The notes: generated by a model from the sequence alone, not told the origin. A stretch of DNA of 64,000 bases from Flavobacterium psychroterrae (GCF_018380615.1 NZ_JAGYVZ010000002.1:62001-126000); one strand, 5' to 3'. Counted from the stretch's first letter, positions 16,016 to 25,736 are shown. Program-made: numbers and translations.

Positions 16016-18037
16016 CTAGTTTAATTTGTAATATCCTTTTTCACTTGTTGCGTGAAAAGGGATATTTTTTTTAAGGCAGGAGATTTTCCAGATTTTTAAA
16101 ACTGCATATGAATTTGAAGCATCGGCAATTATTATTTGAGGATGTAAATCTTTTAAAATACGGTCCAGATTCACTTTAGGAGATTGAGTAAGAATTAGAA
16201 TATCCGGTTGAAATTTGTTTGCATAAATTCCTGTGCTGTCAATTACTGCTATTTTTTTTCCGTTAAAAAATAACACGTTTTTAATTTTTTGAGTTGATTT
16301 TAGTTTGCTGAAATTTCCAACCAGATAGGAATTTAAAATAGTGTTCTTTGAAATAGTATCAGATGTAAAAATTGTGATTTCCTTTCCTTTTCGTTCAGAT
16401 ATTAAAGTGTTTCTTTTCGTATTATAAACAATTAGTTCATGTTTGTTTTCTACTTCTTTTTTTGTGTATATAAACGAAATTTGTAAAAGGATTACAGAGA
16501 TTAGGAAAAAGAGTAATTTGTTGTAATCCCGTTTTTTATTCCAAATAATTGCTGAAATAATAAACAAATAGAAAGTGAGAAGATAATAAGAATTAAAGCT
16601 GATATCTCGTATTACAAACCATTCAAACGAAGCTACAATATGAATTGTTTTATTCAATAGATAAATGCTTTTTTCGAAAATTTGAATTATTAAAATAGGG
16701 GGAGAACTAAAAACGGCAAATATCATTACTATAATTCCGGCAATCATTATAAAAGATAATAACGGAATAATCACAATATTGGTGACAAAGAATAATCCGG
16801 GAAACTGATGAAAATAATACAAACACAATGGGAGCGTACCTATTTGCGCTGCGAATGAAACGGTTAATGCATTCCAGATTGTGGTCAGGATTTTATATTT
16901 TGGAACCCAGATTGTTTTTAGTAAAGGCTGTAACCAGACAATAAAAAACAACGCCAGATAACTCAATTGAAACCCAACATCAAATAGAAAATAAGGTTCA
17001 AAAAGCAATATCAAAAGAATGGAAACTAATAATGTATGATATATACTGCCGCTTCTGCGCAAATGATTTCCAATTGCCAAAAATGAAAACATTACTACAG
17101 ATCGCAAAACAGATGGAGATAAACCTGAAATTACTGCAAAAAAGGTTAACGAAATCAGGATAGAAAGTAGTTTTATAAATGATCCTTTTCTGGTATTAGG
17201 AATTGGTTTTAAAATAAAATTTATAAATATCATAATAAAGCCAACGTGCAATCCGGAAACAGAAAGGATATGCGTCGCTCCTGAATACTGATAATCCTGA
17301 ATAATTTCGGTTGAAATATCTTGTTGCTGACCTAAAATAAGTGCCAATGCAACATTCATTTCTTCTTTATTAAAATTTGATTTCTCAAGATTGTGGACTA
17401 TTCTTGAATGCAGTCGTCCGGAATAATACCAAATGTCTTTTTTTGCTTTTTTATTAATGCTAATTTCAGCTTTGTTGCTGTAAATTTGTGCGAAAATTTG
17501 CTTGTCGGCCAGGTATTTACTGTAATTAAATTGGTTGGGATTCTTATTAATACTATTGCGTTGAAGAGTAGTTTTAACCTTTATTATATCGCCAATTACA
17601 GGATTTCTGGCGCTGTCCTTTTGGATGTTGAAAATTATTTTTCCCGAATACTCTTTGCCGTCAATATTATTTATTAAGGCTGTAAATCTATCGTTATAAG
17701 TATTGCTTTTAAGTTTTTCACGTAAAGTAAATGTTATGGTTTGCGGAGTTTCAAATGCTTTTGTGCAATGAATATAATTTGATTTTTGAAGAGAGTCTGT
17801 GTGAAATAATAAAGTTAAAACGCCTATGAAAAAAGAAACGAAATAAGTGCTTATTCCAAAGAACGAATTAAATTTTTTATTGACTTTATTTAAAAAATAA
17901 GAAAGTGCAAAAACAGGTAAACCCACAATAAATATTGATAAAGCGACATTAATTGTTGGCTGACCATAATAACAGAATAAAACACCAATAAGAAACCAAA
18001 TTGTAATTTTGGCTAAAGGAAAATCTAATACTTTCAT
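16016..18037 (-). CDS. comEC: ComEC/Rec2 competence channel protein
   Basis: A 673-aa polytopic inner-membrane protein. The N-terminal third holds two hydrophobic segments and a beta-rich DUF4131 region (about residues 95-200). The Competence domain carries the family motif ATHILSVSGLHVGFIMIF and many hydrophobic segments (to about 510). The C-terminal ~150 residues resemble a reduced beta-lactamase-like domain; no HxHxDH metal motif is visible, as in other Bacteroidota members that I recall. ComEC forms the channel for single-stranded DNA uptake. The last 18 codons (KKNIPFHATSEKGYYKLN) overlap an inverted repeat that also acts as terminator for the opposing gene. Confidence 0.9.
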   Translation of the reverse strand: MKVLDFPLAKITIWFLIGVLFCYYGQPTINVALSIFIVGLPVFALSYFLNKVNKKFNSFFGISTYFVSFFIGVLTLLFHTDSLQKSNYIHCTKAFETPQTITFTLREKLKSNTYNDRFTALINNIDGKEYSGKIIFNIQKDSARNPVIGDIIKVKTTLQRNSINKNPNQFNYSKYLADKQIFAQIYSNKAEISINKKAKKDIWYYSGRLHSRIVHNLEKSNFNKEEMNVALALILGQQQDISTEIIQDYQYSGATHILSVSGLHVGFIMIFINFILKPIPNTRKGSFIKLLSILISLTFFAVISGLSPSVLRSVVMFSFLAIGNHLRRSGSIYHTLLVSILLILLFEPYFLFDVGFQLSYLALFFIVWLQPLLKTIWVPKYKILTTIWNALTVSFAAQIGTLPLCLYYFHQFPGLFFVTNIVIIPLLSFIMIAGIIVMIFAVFSSPPILIIQIFEKSIYLLNKTIHIVASFEWFVIRDISFNSYYLLTFYLFIISAIIWNKKRDYNKLLFFLISVILLQISFIYTKKEVENKHELIVYNTKRNTLISERKGKEITIFTSDTISKNTILNSYLVGNFSKLKSTQKIKNVLFFNGKKIAVIDSTGIYANKFQPDILILTQSPKVNLDRILKDLHPQIIIADASNSYAVLKIWKISCLKKNIPFHATSEKGYYKLN
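16031..16072 (+). terminator. Terminator of thioredoxin copy C inside the comEC 3' coding end
   Basis: ATATCCTTTTTCAC and GTGAAAAGGGATAT form a long stem with one G-T pair and a 7-nt loop, followed by T8. It lies within the antisense comEC coding region. Confidence 0.7.
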
Positions 18038-18093
18038 GGTTTAAAAGTATTAAATTTTTTGTAAGAAAAATTATATATTTTAATTAATTCGGT

Positions 18094-18585
18094 TTAGTCA
18101 ATAATTCTATTGATTTGAACGAATGAATTTTGATAATATGGTTCTTTTGTAGAAGAGATTATAACTCCTTTTGAAGTGGAAGAATGAACAAATTTAATTT
18201 CATTTGAATTTACCTCTGTAATAAGTCCAACGTGATTGATTGATTTGCTTTTATTGGTTTTAAAGAAGATTAAATCGCCTTTTTCAGCATCGCTGAATTT
18301 AATTATTTTGCCAACTTTTGCTTGTTCATAAGAAGGTCTTGGCAGTTGGATGTTTTCTGATGCAAATGTAGTAAATACCAATCCTGAACAATCAAAACCA
18401 TTTTTTGTTGTCCCACCAGCTTTATAAGGTGCGCCAATATTATCCGTGGCTTTTTCAATCAGATTTTTAACTACAGATCTGTTTTCTTTTTTCGACTCTT
18501 TTTTGCTAACAACGGTTGCACTTGAAGTCGATTTACAAGAAACGAAAGTGATTGCTAAAAGCAGTAAGGTGAATATTTTTTTCAA
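18094..18585 (-). CDS. NlpC/P60 (C40) cell-wall peptidase lipoprotein
   Basis: A 163-aa lipoprotein with lipobox FVSC (Cys17) and one NlpC/P60 domain. The catalytic Cys66 lies in NGFDCSGLVF, His119 in INHVGLI, and a probable third polar residue is His135 in FVHSST. Such enzymes cut gamma-D-Glu to diamino-acid bonds in peptidoglycan stem peptides. The start is 11 nt after the lpxB stop, so it is transcribed with lpxB. The linker between lipobox and domain (residues 18-40) is rich in Ser and Lys, as expected for an outer-membrane-anchored enzyme. Confidence 0.9.
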   Translation of the reverse strand: MKKIFTLLLLAITFVSCKSTSSATVVSKKESKKENRSVVKNLIEKATDNIGAPYKAGGTTKNGFDCSGLVFTTFASENIQLPRPSYEQAKVGKIIKFSDAEKGDLIFFKTNKSKSINHVGLITEVNSNEIKFVHSSTSKGVIISSTKEPYYQNSFVQINRIID

Positions 18586-18596
18586 ATCAAAACTAT

Positions 18597-19715
18597 TTAA
18601 ACTTGTTTTAAATCGGCAACAACAAGTTTTGCTGTTTTTTTGCTTGCGCCAACTCCGCCTAATTTTTGCTCCAGAATGTCGTAATTCTTAAGTAGTTTTT
18701 CGCGATAATCAGGTTCTAATAATTTTTGCAATTCTTCTTTAATACGTTTGGTGTTACATTCACTCTGAATTAATTCGGTTACAACTTCCTGATCCATAAT
18801 TAAATTGACAAGCGAAATGTATTTTAAAGTAATAATGCGTTTTGCAATTTGGTAAGAAATCGAACTTCCCTTATAACAAACTACTTCAGGAACTTTAAAA
18901 AGGGCAGTTTCCAGAGTTGCTGTTCCGGAAGTTACCAAAGCTGCCGTTGAAGAACGCAATAAATCATACGTTTTATTCGAAATAAATTTGATGTTTTTAT
19001 TGCTGATAAATTGCTGGTAAAATTCATAATCCTGACTTGGGGCTCCGGCAATTACAAATTCATACTCTTGAAAATCATCTACTACGCTCAACATTACGCT
19101 CAACATTTTAGTGATTTCCTGTTTTCTGCTTCCGGGTAAAACCGCAATAATAGGTTTGTCGCCTAATTGATTTTCTTTTCTAAATATAGTTTCATCAAAA
19201 GCAGGCTGATTCTGAATAGCATCAATTAAAGGATGTCCAACAAAATCTACCGGATAATGATGTTTGTCTTCATAAAAACTTTTTTCAAAAGGCAAAATCA
19301 CAAACATCTTATCGACATCTTCCTTAATTGCTTTAATTCGGTTTTCTTTCCATGCCCAGATTTGAGGAGAAATATAATAATGGGTTTTGTAATTTAAAGC
19401 TTTTGCCCATTTTGCAATACGCATATTAAACCCGGGATAATCGATAAAAATCAAAACATCAGGCTTAAATTCTAAAATATCTTTTTTGCAGATTTTGATG
19501 TTGCTTAAAATGGTTTTTAAATTAAAAATCACTTCTATAAAACCCATAAAAGCCAATTCGCGATAGTGTTTTACTAAAGTTCCTCCGGCTTTTTGCATTA
19601 AATCACCTCCCCAAAATCTAATATCAGCCTGAGGATCTTCCTCATAAATAGCTTTCATTAAATTTGAACCGTGTAAATCTCCGGAGGCTTCACCTGCGAT
19701 TATGTAATATTTCAT
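18597..19715 (-). CDS. lpxB: Lipid-A-disaccharide synthase
   Basis: A 372-aa glycosyltransferase of the LpxB family. The N-terminus MKYYIIAGEASGDLHGSNLM is diagnostic. Other landmarks are FMGFIEVI, FIDYPGFNMRIAKWAK, PGSRKQEI and the SGTATLETAL donor-binding segment. It joins UDP-2,3-diacylglucosamine and lipid X to make lipid A disaccharide at the inner membrane. I start at 19715; the 14 upstream residues in frame have no counterpart in the family, and a -7 box at 19771-19778 predicts a 50-nt leader. It is followed by the NlpC gene. Confidence 0.95.
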   Translation of the reverse strand: MKYYIIAGEASGDLHGSNLMKAIYEEDPQADIRFWGGDLMQKAGGTLVKHYRELAFMGFIEVIFNLKTILSNIKICKKDILEFKPDVLIFIDYPGFNMRIAKWAKALNYKTHYYISPQIWAWKENRIKAIKEDVDKMFVILPFEKSFYEDKHHYPVDFVGHPLIDAIQNQPAFDETIFRKENQLGDKPIIAVLPGSRKQEITKMLSVMLSVVDDFQEYEFVIAGAPSQDYEFYQQFISNKNIKFISNKTYDLLRSSTAALVTSGTATLETALFKVPEVVCYKGSSISYQIAKRIITLKYISLVNLIMDQEVVTELIQSECNTKRIKEELQKLLEPDYREKLLKNYDILEQKLGGVGASKKTAKLVVADLKQV

Positions 19716-19770
19716 ATGAATTATATTGAAAGTGTGTTTCGATTTTAAACACAACAATTTTTTTGCTTAG

Positions 19771-19778
19771 CAAAGATA
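19771..19778 (-). promoter_or_regulatory. -7 box of lpxB
   Basis: On the minus strand this reads TATCTTTG, an exact TAnnTTTG match just before the end of the upstream gene. lpxB may therefore be expressed both from here and by read-through from surE. Confidence 0.5.
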
Positions 19779-19782
19779 AGAT

Positions 19783-20055
19783 TTAAATAAATAAAGTTGA
19801 AATTGCCAGAACAATCACTGCCAAAATGATCCCTCTTGCCTTCATCTCTTCATTTCTTTTTAATAAAAGCCAAAAAACAGCCAGGTCTAGAACGGTACCT
19901 ATAGTAATTACTTTTCCCATATATCCTTGTTGTTTTATCGTTTGAATTCCTGTTGAAATATCAAATCTTGTAAAAAAAGTAACGAAAAGATAACTCCCAA
20001 GTAAAGCAGTAAAAATCCCGATTATAAATCCAATAAGTAGGTCTTTTTTATTCAT
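19783..20055 (-). CDS. Small membrane protein, unknown function
   Basis: A 90-aa protein with three predicted membrane segments (about residues 7-28, 48-66 and 73-89). It overlaps the end of surE by 8 nt and is therefore translationally coupled to it. Lysines and glutamates lie between the second and third segments (LLLKRNEEMKARG). I do not recognise a named family. Its fixed place between surE and lpxB suggests an envelope role, which is inference only. Confidence 0.7.
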   Translation of the reverse strand: MNKKDLLIGFIIGIFTALLGSYLFVTFFTRFDISTGIQTIKQQGYMGKVITIGTVLDLAVFWLLLKRNEEMKARGIILAVIVLAISTLFI

Positions 20056-20827
20056 TTAAATTCCATGTATTAAGTTGTTGCATAGAATGATGCGCTGTTA
20101 AATCAAATTGCACAGGAACTACTGAGATATAGCCATTTTCTAAAGCCCACTCATCCGTATCTTCGCCCTGATCTTCGTTTGTGAATTTTCCGGTAAGCCA
20201 GTAATAATCTTTGCCATATGGAGTTTGTCGTTTGTCGAATTTCTGCGCGTAATAGGCTTTCGCCTGACGACAAATTTTTATTCCCTTGATTTCCTTTTCT
20301 TTTAATTTTGGAAAATTTACGTTTAAAACTACGCCTGGAGGTAATTTATTTTTCAGCGTTTCTAAGGTGATTCTTTTCACGAATGATTTTATTTGTTCAA
20401 AATCAGCATTCCAGTCAAAATCTAATAAGGAGAAACCAATCGCCTGGATTCCTTCTATTCCAGCTTCGACAGCAGCACTCATTGTGCCGGAATAAATTAC
20501 ATTTATAGAGGAGTTTGAACCGTGATTGATTCCGGAAACGCATAAATCCGGTTTTCGTTTTAAGATTTCATTTACCGCTAATTTCACACAATCAACAGGA
20601 GTTCCGGAGCAGCTGTATTCAGTAATTACATCTTCATCTTTTGAAATTTTATCAAGAAATAAAGTGTTGTTTATTGTAATAGCATGTCCCATGGCGCTTT
20701 GAGGTTTATCCGGAGCTACAACAATTACATCTCCAATTGTTTCCATAACGCTGATTAAAGCTCTGATTCCCGGCGCAAGAATTCCGTCATCATTGGTGAC
20801 TAATATTAAAGGTTTTTCATTTTTCAT
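20048..20827 (-). CDS. surE: 5'/3'-nucleotidase SurE
   Basis: A 259-aa SurE-family phosphatase. The metal-binding start motif ILVTNDDGILAPG (Asp13, Asp14) and the APDKPQSAMGHAIT and SGINHGSNSSINVIYSGTMSAA segments are present in order. It dephosphorylates nucleoside monophosphates and is linked to stress survival. It heads the operon surE-small membrane protein-lpxB-NlpC, and a TAATTTTG box lies at 20853-20860. Length is normal. Confidence 0.95.
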   Translation of the reverse strand: MKNEKPLILVTNDDGILAPGIRALISVMETIGDVIVVAPDKPQSAMGHAITINNTLFLDKISKDEDVITEYSCSGTPVDCVKLAVNEILKRKPDLCVSGINHGSNSSINVIYSGTMSAAVEAGIEGIQAIGFSLLDFDWNADFEQIKSFVKRITLETLKNKLPPGVVLNVNFPKLKEKEIKGIKICRQAKAYYAQKFDKRQTPYGKDYYWLTGKFTNEDQGEDTDEWALENGYISVVPVQFDLTAHHSMQQLNTWNLNE

Positions 20828-20852
20828 TGCTGGGGATTTTATTCTGATTTGT

Positions 20853-20860
20853 CAAAATTA
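20853..20860 (-). promoter_or_regulatory. -7 box of surE
   Basis: On the minus strand this reads TAATTTTG, an exact TAnnTTTG match. The predicted leader is about 20 nt. Confidence 0.5.
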
Positions 20861-21040
20861 AAGCTTGTAAAAGCAAATGTAATAACAGATTTTGGTAGAA
20901 TACTAACAAATAGATAAAAATTATAAACTAAATTCAAGAAGACTTTTAGGCGTCAAACATTTTTATATCTTTAACAAAAAATTATAGCGAACTTGGCAAG
21001 TCGACATTAATTTTACCGTTAACTTAGATTAAAAAATTTG

Positions 21041-23227
21041 ATGAATGCTATTATTAAGTTTATGAAAAGAAATTATAAAATACTTATAGCCGTATTATGC
21101 TTGTCTTTAACCTTATTTGCTTTTAAAATTAATGCAGATAAGAGTGCTGATCCGGATCCGAATAGAGATAAAACGCTTTTAGAATTGCTTGCATTTGTTA
21201 TTGAAAAAGGACATTATAGTCCGGCGGAAATAAACGATGAATTCTCAAAAGGAATTTTTAAAGATTATATTGATGCATTAGATCCTTCAAAAAGATTCTT
21301 TTTGCAGTCTGATATTGATGAATTTAAACAATATGAGCTGCAATTAGACGATCAGTTTTTGAATAAAGATTTGACATTTTTCAACCTTACTTATACAAGG
21401 TTGATGAAACGTATGGAAGAAAGTAAAAAACGTTATAAAACTATTTTAGCGCAGCCTTTCAACTATGATGTTGATGAAACATTTAATGCAGATTATGACA
21501 AATTGCCGTATGCAAAAAATGCAACAGAAATCAACGAAAGATGGAGAAAACAAATCAAATTATCTACACTTTCTTCGCTTGTAACCAAGCAAAAATTAGA
21601 AGAAGATAAAAAGAAAACAGATCCCGCTTATAAAGTAAAATCTTTTGAAACTTTAGAGAAAGAAACTCGTGATAGTTCGCTAAAATCTTTAGATGATAAT
21701 TTTAGTTTGATTAAAGATCTGAATAAAGAAGATTGGTTTTCTGTATATGTAAACTCAATCATGACTCGTTTTGATCCGCATACAAGTTATTTTGCTCCGG
21801 AAGAAAAGGATCGTTTTGATGTTAATATCAGTGGAAAACTTGAAGGTATTGGAGCGAGATTAACTAAGAAAAATGATTTCACTCAAATAGATGAATTGAT
21901 TTCCGGCGGACCGGCATGGAAAGGAAAACAATTGGAAGCTGGAGATTTAATTTTGAAAGTAGCACAAGGAAACGAAGAGCCAGTAGATGTTGTAGGAATG
22001 CGTTTAGACGATGTTGTGAAAAAAATTAAAGGTCACAAAGGAACTGAAGTAAAACTTACGGTTAAAAAAGTAGACGGTACAATTAAGGTAATTTCTATTA
22101 TCAGAGATGTTGTTGAAATCGAAGAAACATATGCTAAGTCTAGTATTGTAGAAAGAAACGGATTGAAATACGGAGTAATTTACTTGCCTAAATTTTATAT
22201 CGATTTTGAAAACAAAGATGGTCGCGATGCCGGAAAAGATATTGCTCTTGAAGTTGAAAGACTGAAAAAAGAAGATATCAATGGTATTGTCCTTGACGTT
22301 CGTGATGATGGAGGTGGATCTTTATCTACAGTAGTTGATATTGCAGGGTTATTTATTGAAGAAGGACCAATTGTTCAGGTAAAATCAGCAGGGAAAAAGA
22401 AAGAAGTTTTATACGATAAAGATAAAAAAATCGAGTGGGACGGTCCATTAGTAATTATGGTAAACAGTTTCTCCGCTTCGGCATCAGAGATTTTGGCTGC
22501 TGCAATTCAGGATTACAAACGTGGAGTTATCATTGGTAGTAAACAAACTTATGGTAAAGGAACGGTTCAAAATGTGCTGGATTTAAATCAATTTGTTCGT
22601 AATGCAAATTATGGTGATTTAGGTGCTTTGAAAATTACCGGACAAAAATTTTACAGAATCAATGGAGGTTCAACTCAGTTAGAAGGAGTTCATAGTGATG
22701 TGGTTATGCCGGATCGTTACGCTTACTTAAAAATGGGAGAACGTGATATTGACAATGCAATGCCTTGGGATAAAATTGATCCGGCAGATTACAGCACATG
22801 GAAATCTAATGAAAACTTCACTAAAGCAATTGAAAAAAGTAAAGGTAGAATTGCTGAAAATGCTCAATTCAAATTAATTGAAGACAATGCAAAATGGATT
22901 GATGTTAAAAACAAAGAGAATACTTATAGCTTAAATATTAATAGTTTCAAAGCTACTCAGGAACAAGTTGAAAATGAGGGTAAAAAATACAAACCAATTT
23001 CAGATTACAAAAATAACCTGGTTTTTAAATCTTTACCATACGAAGAACTTGAAATGAAAAGTGATGCGACTTTAAAAGAGAAAAGAGATGTTTGGCATCA
23101 GGCATTATCAAAAGATGTTTATGTTGAAGAAGCATTGAATGTTTTAGATGATTTACAATCTAAAAGTGGTGTTGTAAAAGGATCAGTTTCTCCTAAAATG
23201 AAAAAAGATAAATTAGTAAAATCTTAA
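21041..23227 (+). CDS. prc: Carboxy-terminal processing peptidase (Prc/Tsp, S41)
   Basis: A 728-aa protease with an N-terminal signal or anchor segment (about residues 12-28). A Tsp N-terminal helical domain (about 35-230) carries the substrate-entry motif RFDPHTSYF. It is followed by a PDZ domain (about 245-335; ISGGPAWKGKQLEAGDLILKV), an S41 catalytic domain with the nucleophile in NSFSASASEI and the general-base Lys in SKQTYGKGTVQN, and a C-terminal DUF3340-like region. It degrades or trims periplasmic proteins from their C-termini. I start at the ATG at 21041; the codon before it is TTG. A strong terminator follows. Confidence 0.93.
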   Translation: MNAIIKFMKRNYKILIAVLCLSLTLFAFKINADKSADPDPNRDKTLLELLAFVIEKGHYSPAEINDEFSKGIFKDYIDALDPSKRFFLQSDIDEFKQYELQLDDQFLNKDLTFFNLTYTRLMKRMEESKKRYKTILAQPFNYDVDETFNADYDKLPYAKNATEINERWRKQIKLSTLSSLVTKQKLEEDKKKTDPAYKVKSFETLEKETRDSSLKSLDDNFSLIKDLNKEDWFSVYVNSIMTRFDPHTSYFAPEEKDRFDVNISGKLEGIGARLTKKNDFTQIDELISGGPAWKGKQLEAGDLILKVAQGNEEPVDVVGMRLDDVVKKIKGHKGTEVKLTVKKVDGTIKVISIIRDVVEIEETYAKSSIVERNGLKYGVIYLPKFYIDFENKDGRDAGKDIALEVERLKKEDINGIVLDVRDDGGGSLSTVVDIAGLFIEEGPIVQVKSAGKKKEVLYDKDKKIEWDGPLVIMVNSFSASASEILAAAIQDYKRGVIIGSKQTYGKGTVQNVLDLNQFVRNANYGDLGALKITGQKFYRINGGSTQLEGVHSDVVMPDRYAYLKMGERDIDNAMPWDKIDPADYSTWKSNENFTKAIEKSKGRIAENAQFKLIEDNAKWIDVKNKENTYSLNINSFKATQEQVENEGKKYKPISDYKNNLVFKSLPYEELEMKSDATLKEKRDVWHQALSKDVYVEEALNVLDDLQSKSGVVKGSVSPKMKKDKLVKS

Positions 23228-23253
23228 TTTTTATAGAATTAATTTGTTATTGA

Positions 23254-23293
23254 AATGCTCCAAAAAGTTCCCCTTTTTGGAGCATTTTTTTTG
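23254..23293 (+). terminator. Intrinsic terminator after prc
   Basis: AATGCTCCAAAAA and TTTTTGGAGCATT form a 13-bp stem followed by T8. Confidence 0.9.
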
Positions 23294-23320
23294 TAGTTTA
23301 GCGAATATAAATTATAAAAG

Positions 23321-24103
23321 ATGAAGAATTTTATTGCGTTAATTGTTATAGGTTTTTTGTTGATTTCCTGTAAAAAAGAAAATAGCGGAAAAAATGAAAT
23401 AATCGAAACTCAAAACGAAGCTTTTGTTTCAAATCAAAGTAGTAGTGATTCATTATATAATTACACTTATTTGCCTACATCCACAACGAAACAAATCGTA
23501 AAACATAAATATTATACACTTTCATATAATGAAAAATTTGAGCAGGCCGAATGGGTTGCTTATGAATTGAAGAAAGAGTATTTAAAAAATGCTAATTACA
23601 AACGCCCTTATTTTATTGAAGATCCAAAAGTCACAACCGGTTCTGCAGATTGGAGAAATTATAAAAAATCAGGATATGATAAAGGACATTTATGTCCTGC
23701 CGGAGATATGGAGTTTGATCAAGATGCTTATAATGATACATTTTACACCTCAAATATTTCGCCTCAAAATCATGATTTTAATAGCGGAATATGGAATAGA
23801 TTAGAACAAAAAACGCGCTATTGGGCAAGTAAATACAATGACATTTATATTGTAACTGGCGGAATTTTGAAAGATTCGGACAAAAAAATAGGGACAGAAA
23901 AAGTGGCTGTCCCTAACTATTTTTATAAAATCATTTTGGCTAAAACGGGTAAAGGACATAAAGCAATTGCTTTTTTAGTACCAAACAATGATAGCGATAA
24001 ATCACTTTATGATTTTGTAGTTTCAATTGAAACCTTAGAAAAAATGACCGGAATTGATTTTTTCCCGAATTTAAAAGGCTTGAAAAGTGATAAGGATTTT
24101 TAA
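23321..24103 (+). CDS. DNA/RNA non-specific endonuclease lipoprotein
   Basis: A 260-aa lipoprotein (lipobox LISC, Cys17) with a NUC1/Serratia-nuclease-type beta-beta-alpha-metal domain. The family DRGH active site is seen as DKGH (residues 120-123, His123 as general base) in SGYDKGHLCPAGDM. The following NISPQNHDFNSGIWNRLEQKTR supplies the metal-binding Asn and the Glu. It should degrade extracellular or periplasmic nucleic acid for nutrition, phosphate supply or biofilm turnover. The Arg to Lys change occurs in other family members and need not abolish activity. It is a single gene after prc. Confidence 0.88.
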   Translation: MKNFIALIVIGFLLISCKKENSGKNEIIETQNEAFVSNQSSSDSLYNYTYLPTSTTKQIVKHKYYTLSYNEKFEQAEWVAYELKKEYLKNANYKRPYFIEDPKVTTGSADWRNYKKSGYDKGHLCPAGDMEFDQDAYNDTFYTSNISPQNHDFNSGIWNRLEQKTRYWASKYNDIYIVTGGILKDSDKKIGTEKVAVPNYFYKIILAKTGKGHKAIAFLVPNNDSDKSLYDFVVSIETLEKMTGIDFFPNLKGLKSDKDF

Positions 24104-24125
24104 GTTCATCTGACAAGTTTAAAAA

Positions 24126-25652
24126 CTACTTTGTTTTTTTCGTGTTGAAGGTTATAAAGCTCAATAAAGCTAAGATCCAGACACCAATACCTCCGTAAAA
24201 AATTACTATTTCAAACCCGTGAGCAAGTGCGTTATGTACAATCATTCCTGAAGAATCTAATGTGGCTAGTTTAGGGAACTCCTGATTTAATGATGAAAAA
24301 TTTCCTGCGGCTATTTTTTCTGCCATCGCATGTAATGTTATTTTATTTATTGTTCCGGAAAAAGAAGTATTTAAATAGGATGAAATGCCTTTTACAAGAA
24401 TAAAACCCATTAAGGCAATATTAATAGACAAAGTGATGAGCCTTGCGCTCATGTCTATTCCAGAAGCCATACCGGAGCGACTTGGAGAGACTGAACCTGT
24501 GGTCGTATTAGTTACCGGCGTATTAGTTAAACCTAATCCTATTCCTGCTAATAAAGAACCGGGAAGCATCGTTAGCCAACTTGGATCTTTGGCGATAATC
24601 CCGTATCTCATGCCTATAAAACCAATTCCTATTATAAACAATCCTGCCGGAATTATAATTCCTGAACGATATTTATCTGAAAGTTGTTCTGCAAAAGGTG
24701 GAATGATCAAAGTGGGAAGTGTATATGCGAGTAAAGAAAGTCCTACTGCAACAACATCATATCCTAAACAACTTTGAAAATAAATAGGAAAATAAATTAT
24801 AAAGGGCCAAAAGCTAAAATTCATTCCAATTGATCCAAAAATAGCACCTGAAAAATTACGAATTTTAAATACCGAAAAGTCAAACATGGGATATGAAGTT
24901 GTTTTTTCGATCCATAAAAACAGCATAAAACTTATTAATGTAATCGTTATACTGCTTAAAGCTATTGGACTCAAAAAACCTAGATTAGGTCCCTGGGTGA
25001 TAAAATAAGTGAGTCCAAAAACAGCGAGACATAAAGTAATCATTCCCCAAATATCGATTTTTTTAGCATTAGGATCTTTCGACTCTTCGACATAGCCATA
25101 AACTAAAATTACGGCAATCAAAGCTAGCGGAACATGAATTAGAAATACCCATTTCCACGATAATATTGCTATGATTGATCCGCCTATAATGGGACCAAAT
25201 CCCAAGCCAACACCAAGAATAACCCCCCAAATGCTAAAAGCGTTGCTGCGTTCTTTTCCTTCTTGAAATTGATGTGATAAAGTGGCAACTTGACAAATTA
25301 GCATTGCACCACCACTTATTCCTTGAAAGAAGCGACTCACAATCAGTAAAGCAACATTATTTGACAAACCACAAACTAAAGATGAGACGCCAAATAGAAT
25401 TAAAGTTATAATCAGAATTCGTTTTCTCCCATATCGATCAGCCAGAGTTCCTGCTGCCATTAAAACAGTAGTGCAGCCTATTGTATAAATATTCATGATC
25501 CATTGCATATCGTTAAGATTTGCGTTTAATACTTTTTCCAGTGTTGGGAGTATAACAGGAACACTTGAAATTTCTAGAGAGAACATTAATGTTGCCAGAC
25601 ATATAGCGATTAAAACGATGTTATTTTTGCTGGAATAAAATTTTTGTTTCAT
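24126..25652 (-). CDS. MFS drug-efflux transporter, DHA2 (EmrB/QacA) type
   Basis: A 508-aa inner-membrane protein with about 14 hydrophobic segments, the number typical of DHA2 pumps. The MFS motif A appears as GTLADRYGRKRILI (about residues 67-80), and the motif C region as WGVILGVGLGFGPIIGGSI with W KWVFLIHVPLA following. The family exports drugs or metabolites with proton antiport. It is divergently arranged with an AraC-type gene, which is a common regulator-pump pair. The two genes share a 84-bp intergenic region with -7 boxes on both strands. Confidence 0.9.
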   Translation of the reverse strand: MKQKFYSSKNNIVLIAICLATLMFSLEISSVPVILPTLEKVLNANLNDMQWIMNIYTIGCTTVLMAAGTLADRYGRKRILIITLILFGVSSLVCGLSNNVALLIVSRFFQGISGGAMLICQVATLSHQFQEGKERSNAFSIWGVILGVGLGFGPIIGGSIIAILSWKWVFLIHVPLALIAVILVYGYVEESKDPNAKKIDIWGMITLCLAVFGLTYFITQGPNLGFLSPIALSSITITLISFMLFLWIEKTTSYPMFDFSVFKIRNFSGAIFGSIGMNFSFWPFIIYFPIYFQSCLGYDVVAVGLSLLAYTLPTLIIPPFAEQLSDKYRSGIIIPAGLFIIGIGFIGMRYGIIAKDPSWLTMLPGSLLAGIGLGLTNTPVTNTTTGSVSPSRSGMASGIDMSARLITLSINIALMGFILVKGISSYLNTSFSGTINKITLHAMAEKIAAGNFSSLNQEFPKLATLDSSGMIVHNALAHGFEIVIFYGGIGVWILALLSFITFNTKKTK

Positions 25653-25671
25653 TTTTTATTATATTTTTTAG

Positions 25672-25679
25672 CAAAAATA
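25672..25679 (-). promoter_or_regulatory. -7 box of the MFS gene
   Basis: On the minus strand this reads TATTTTTG, an exact TAnnTTTG match about 19 nt from the start codon. Confidence 0.5.
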
Positions 25680-25724
25680 AACTGAATAATACTCATTTTT
25701 CGGTACAATTAAATGATAAAAAAG

Positions 25725-25732
25725 TACTTTTG
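25725..25732 (+). promoter_or_regulatory. -7 box of the AraC-type gene
   Basis: TACTTTTG matches TAnnTTTG exactly and ends four bases before the ATG at 25737, predicting a leaderless or nearly leaderless transcript. Confidence 0.5.
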
Positions 25733-25736
25733 TGAT

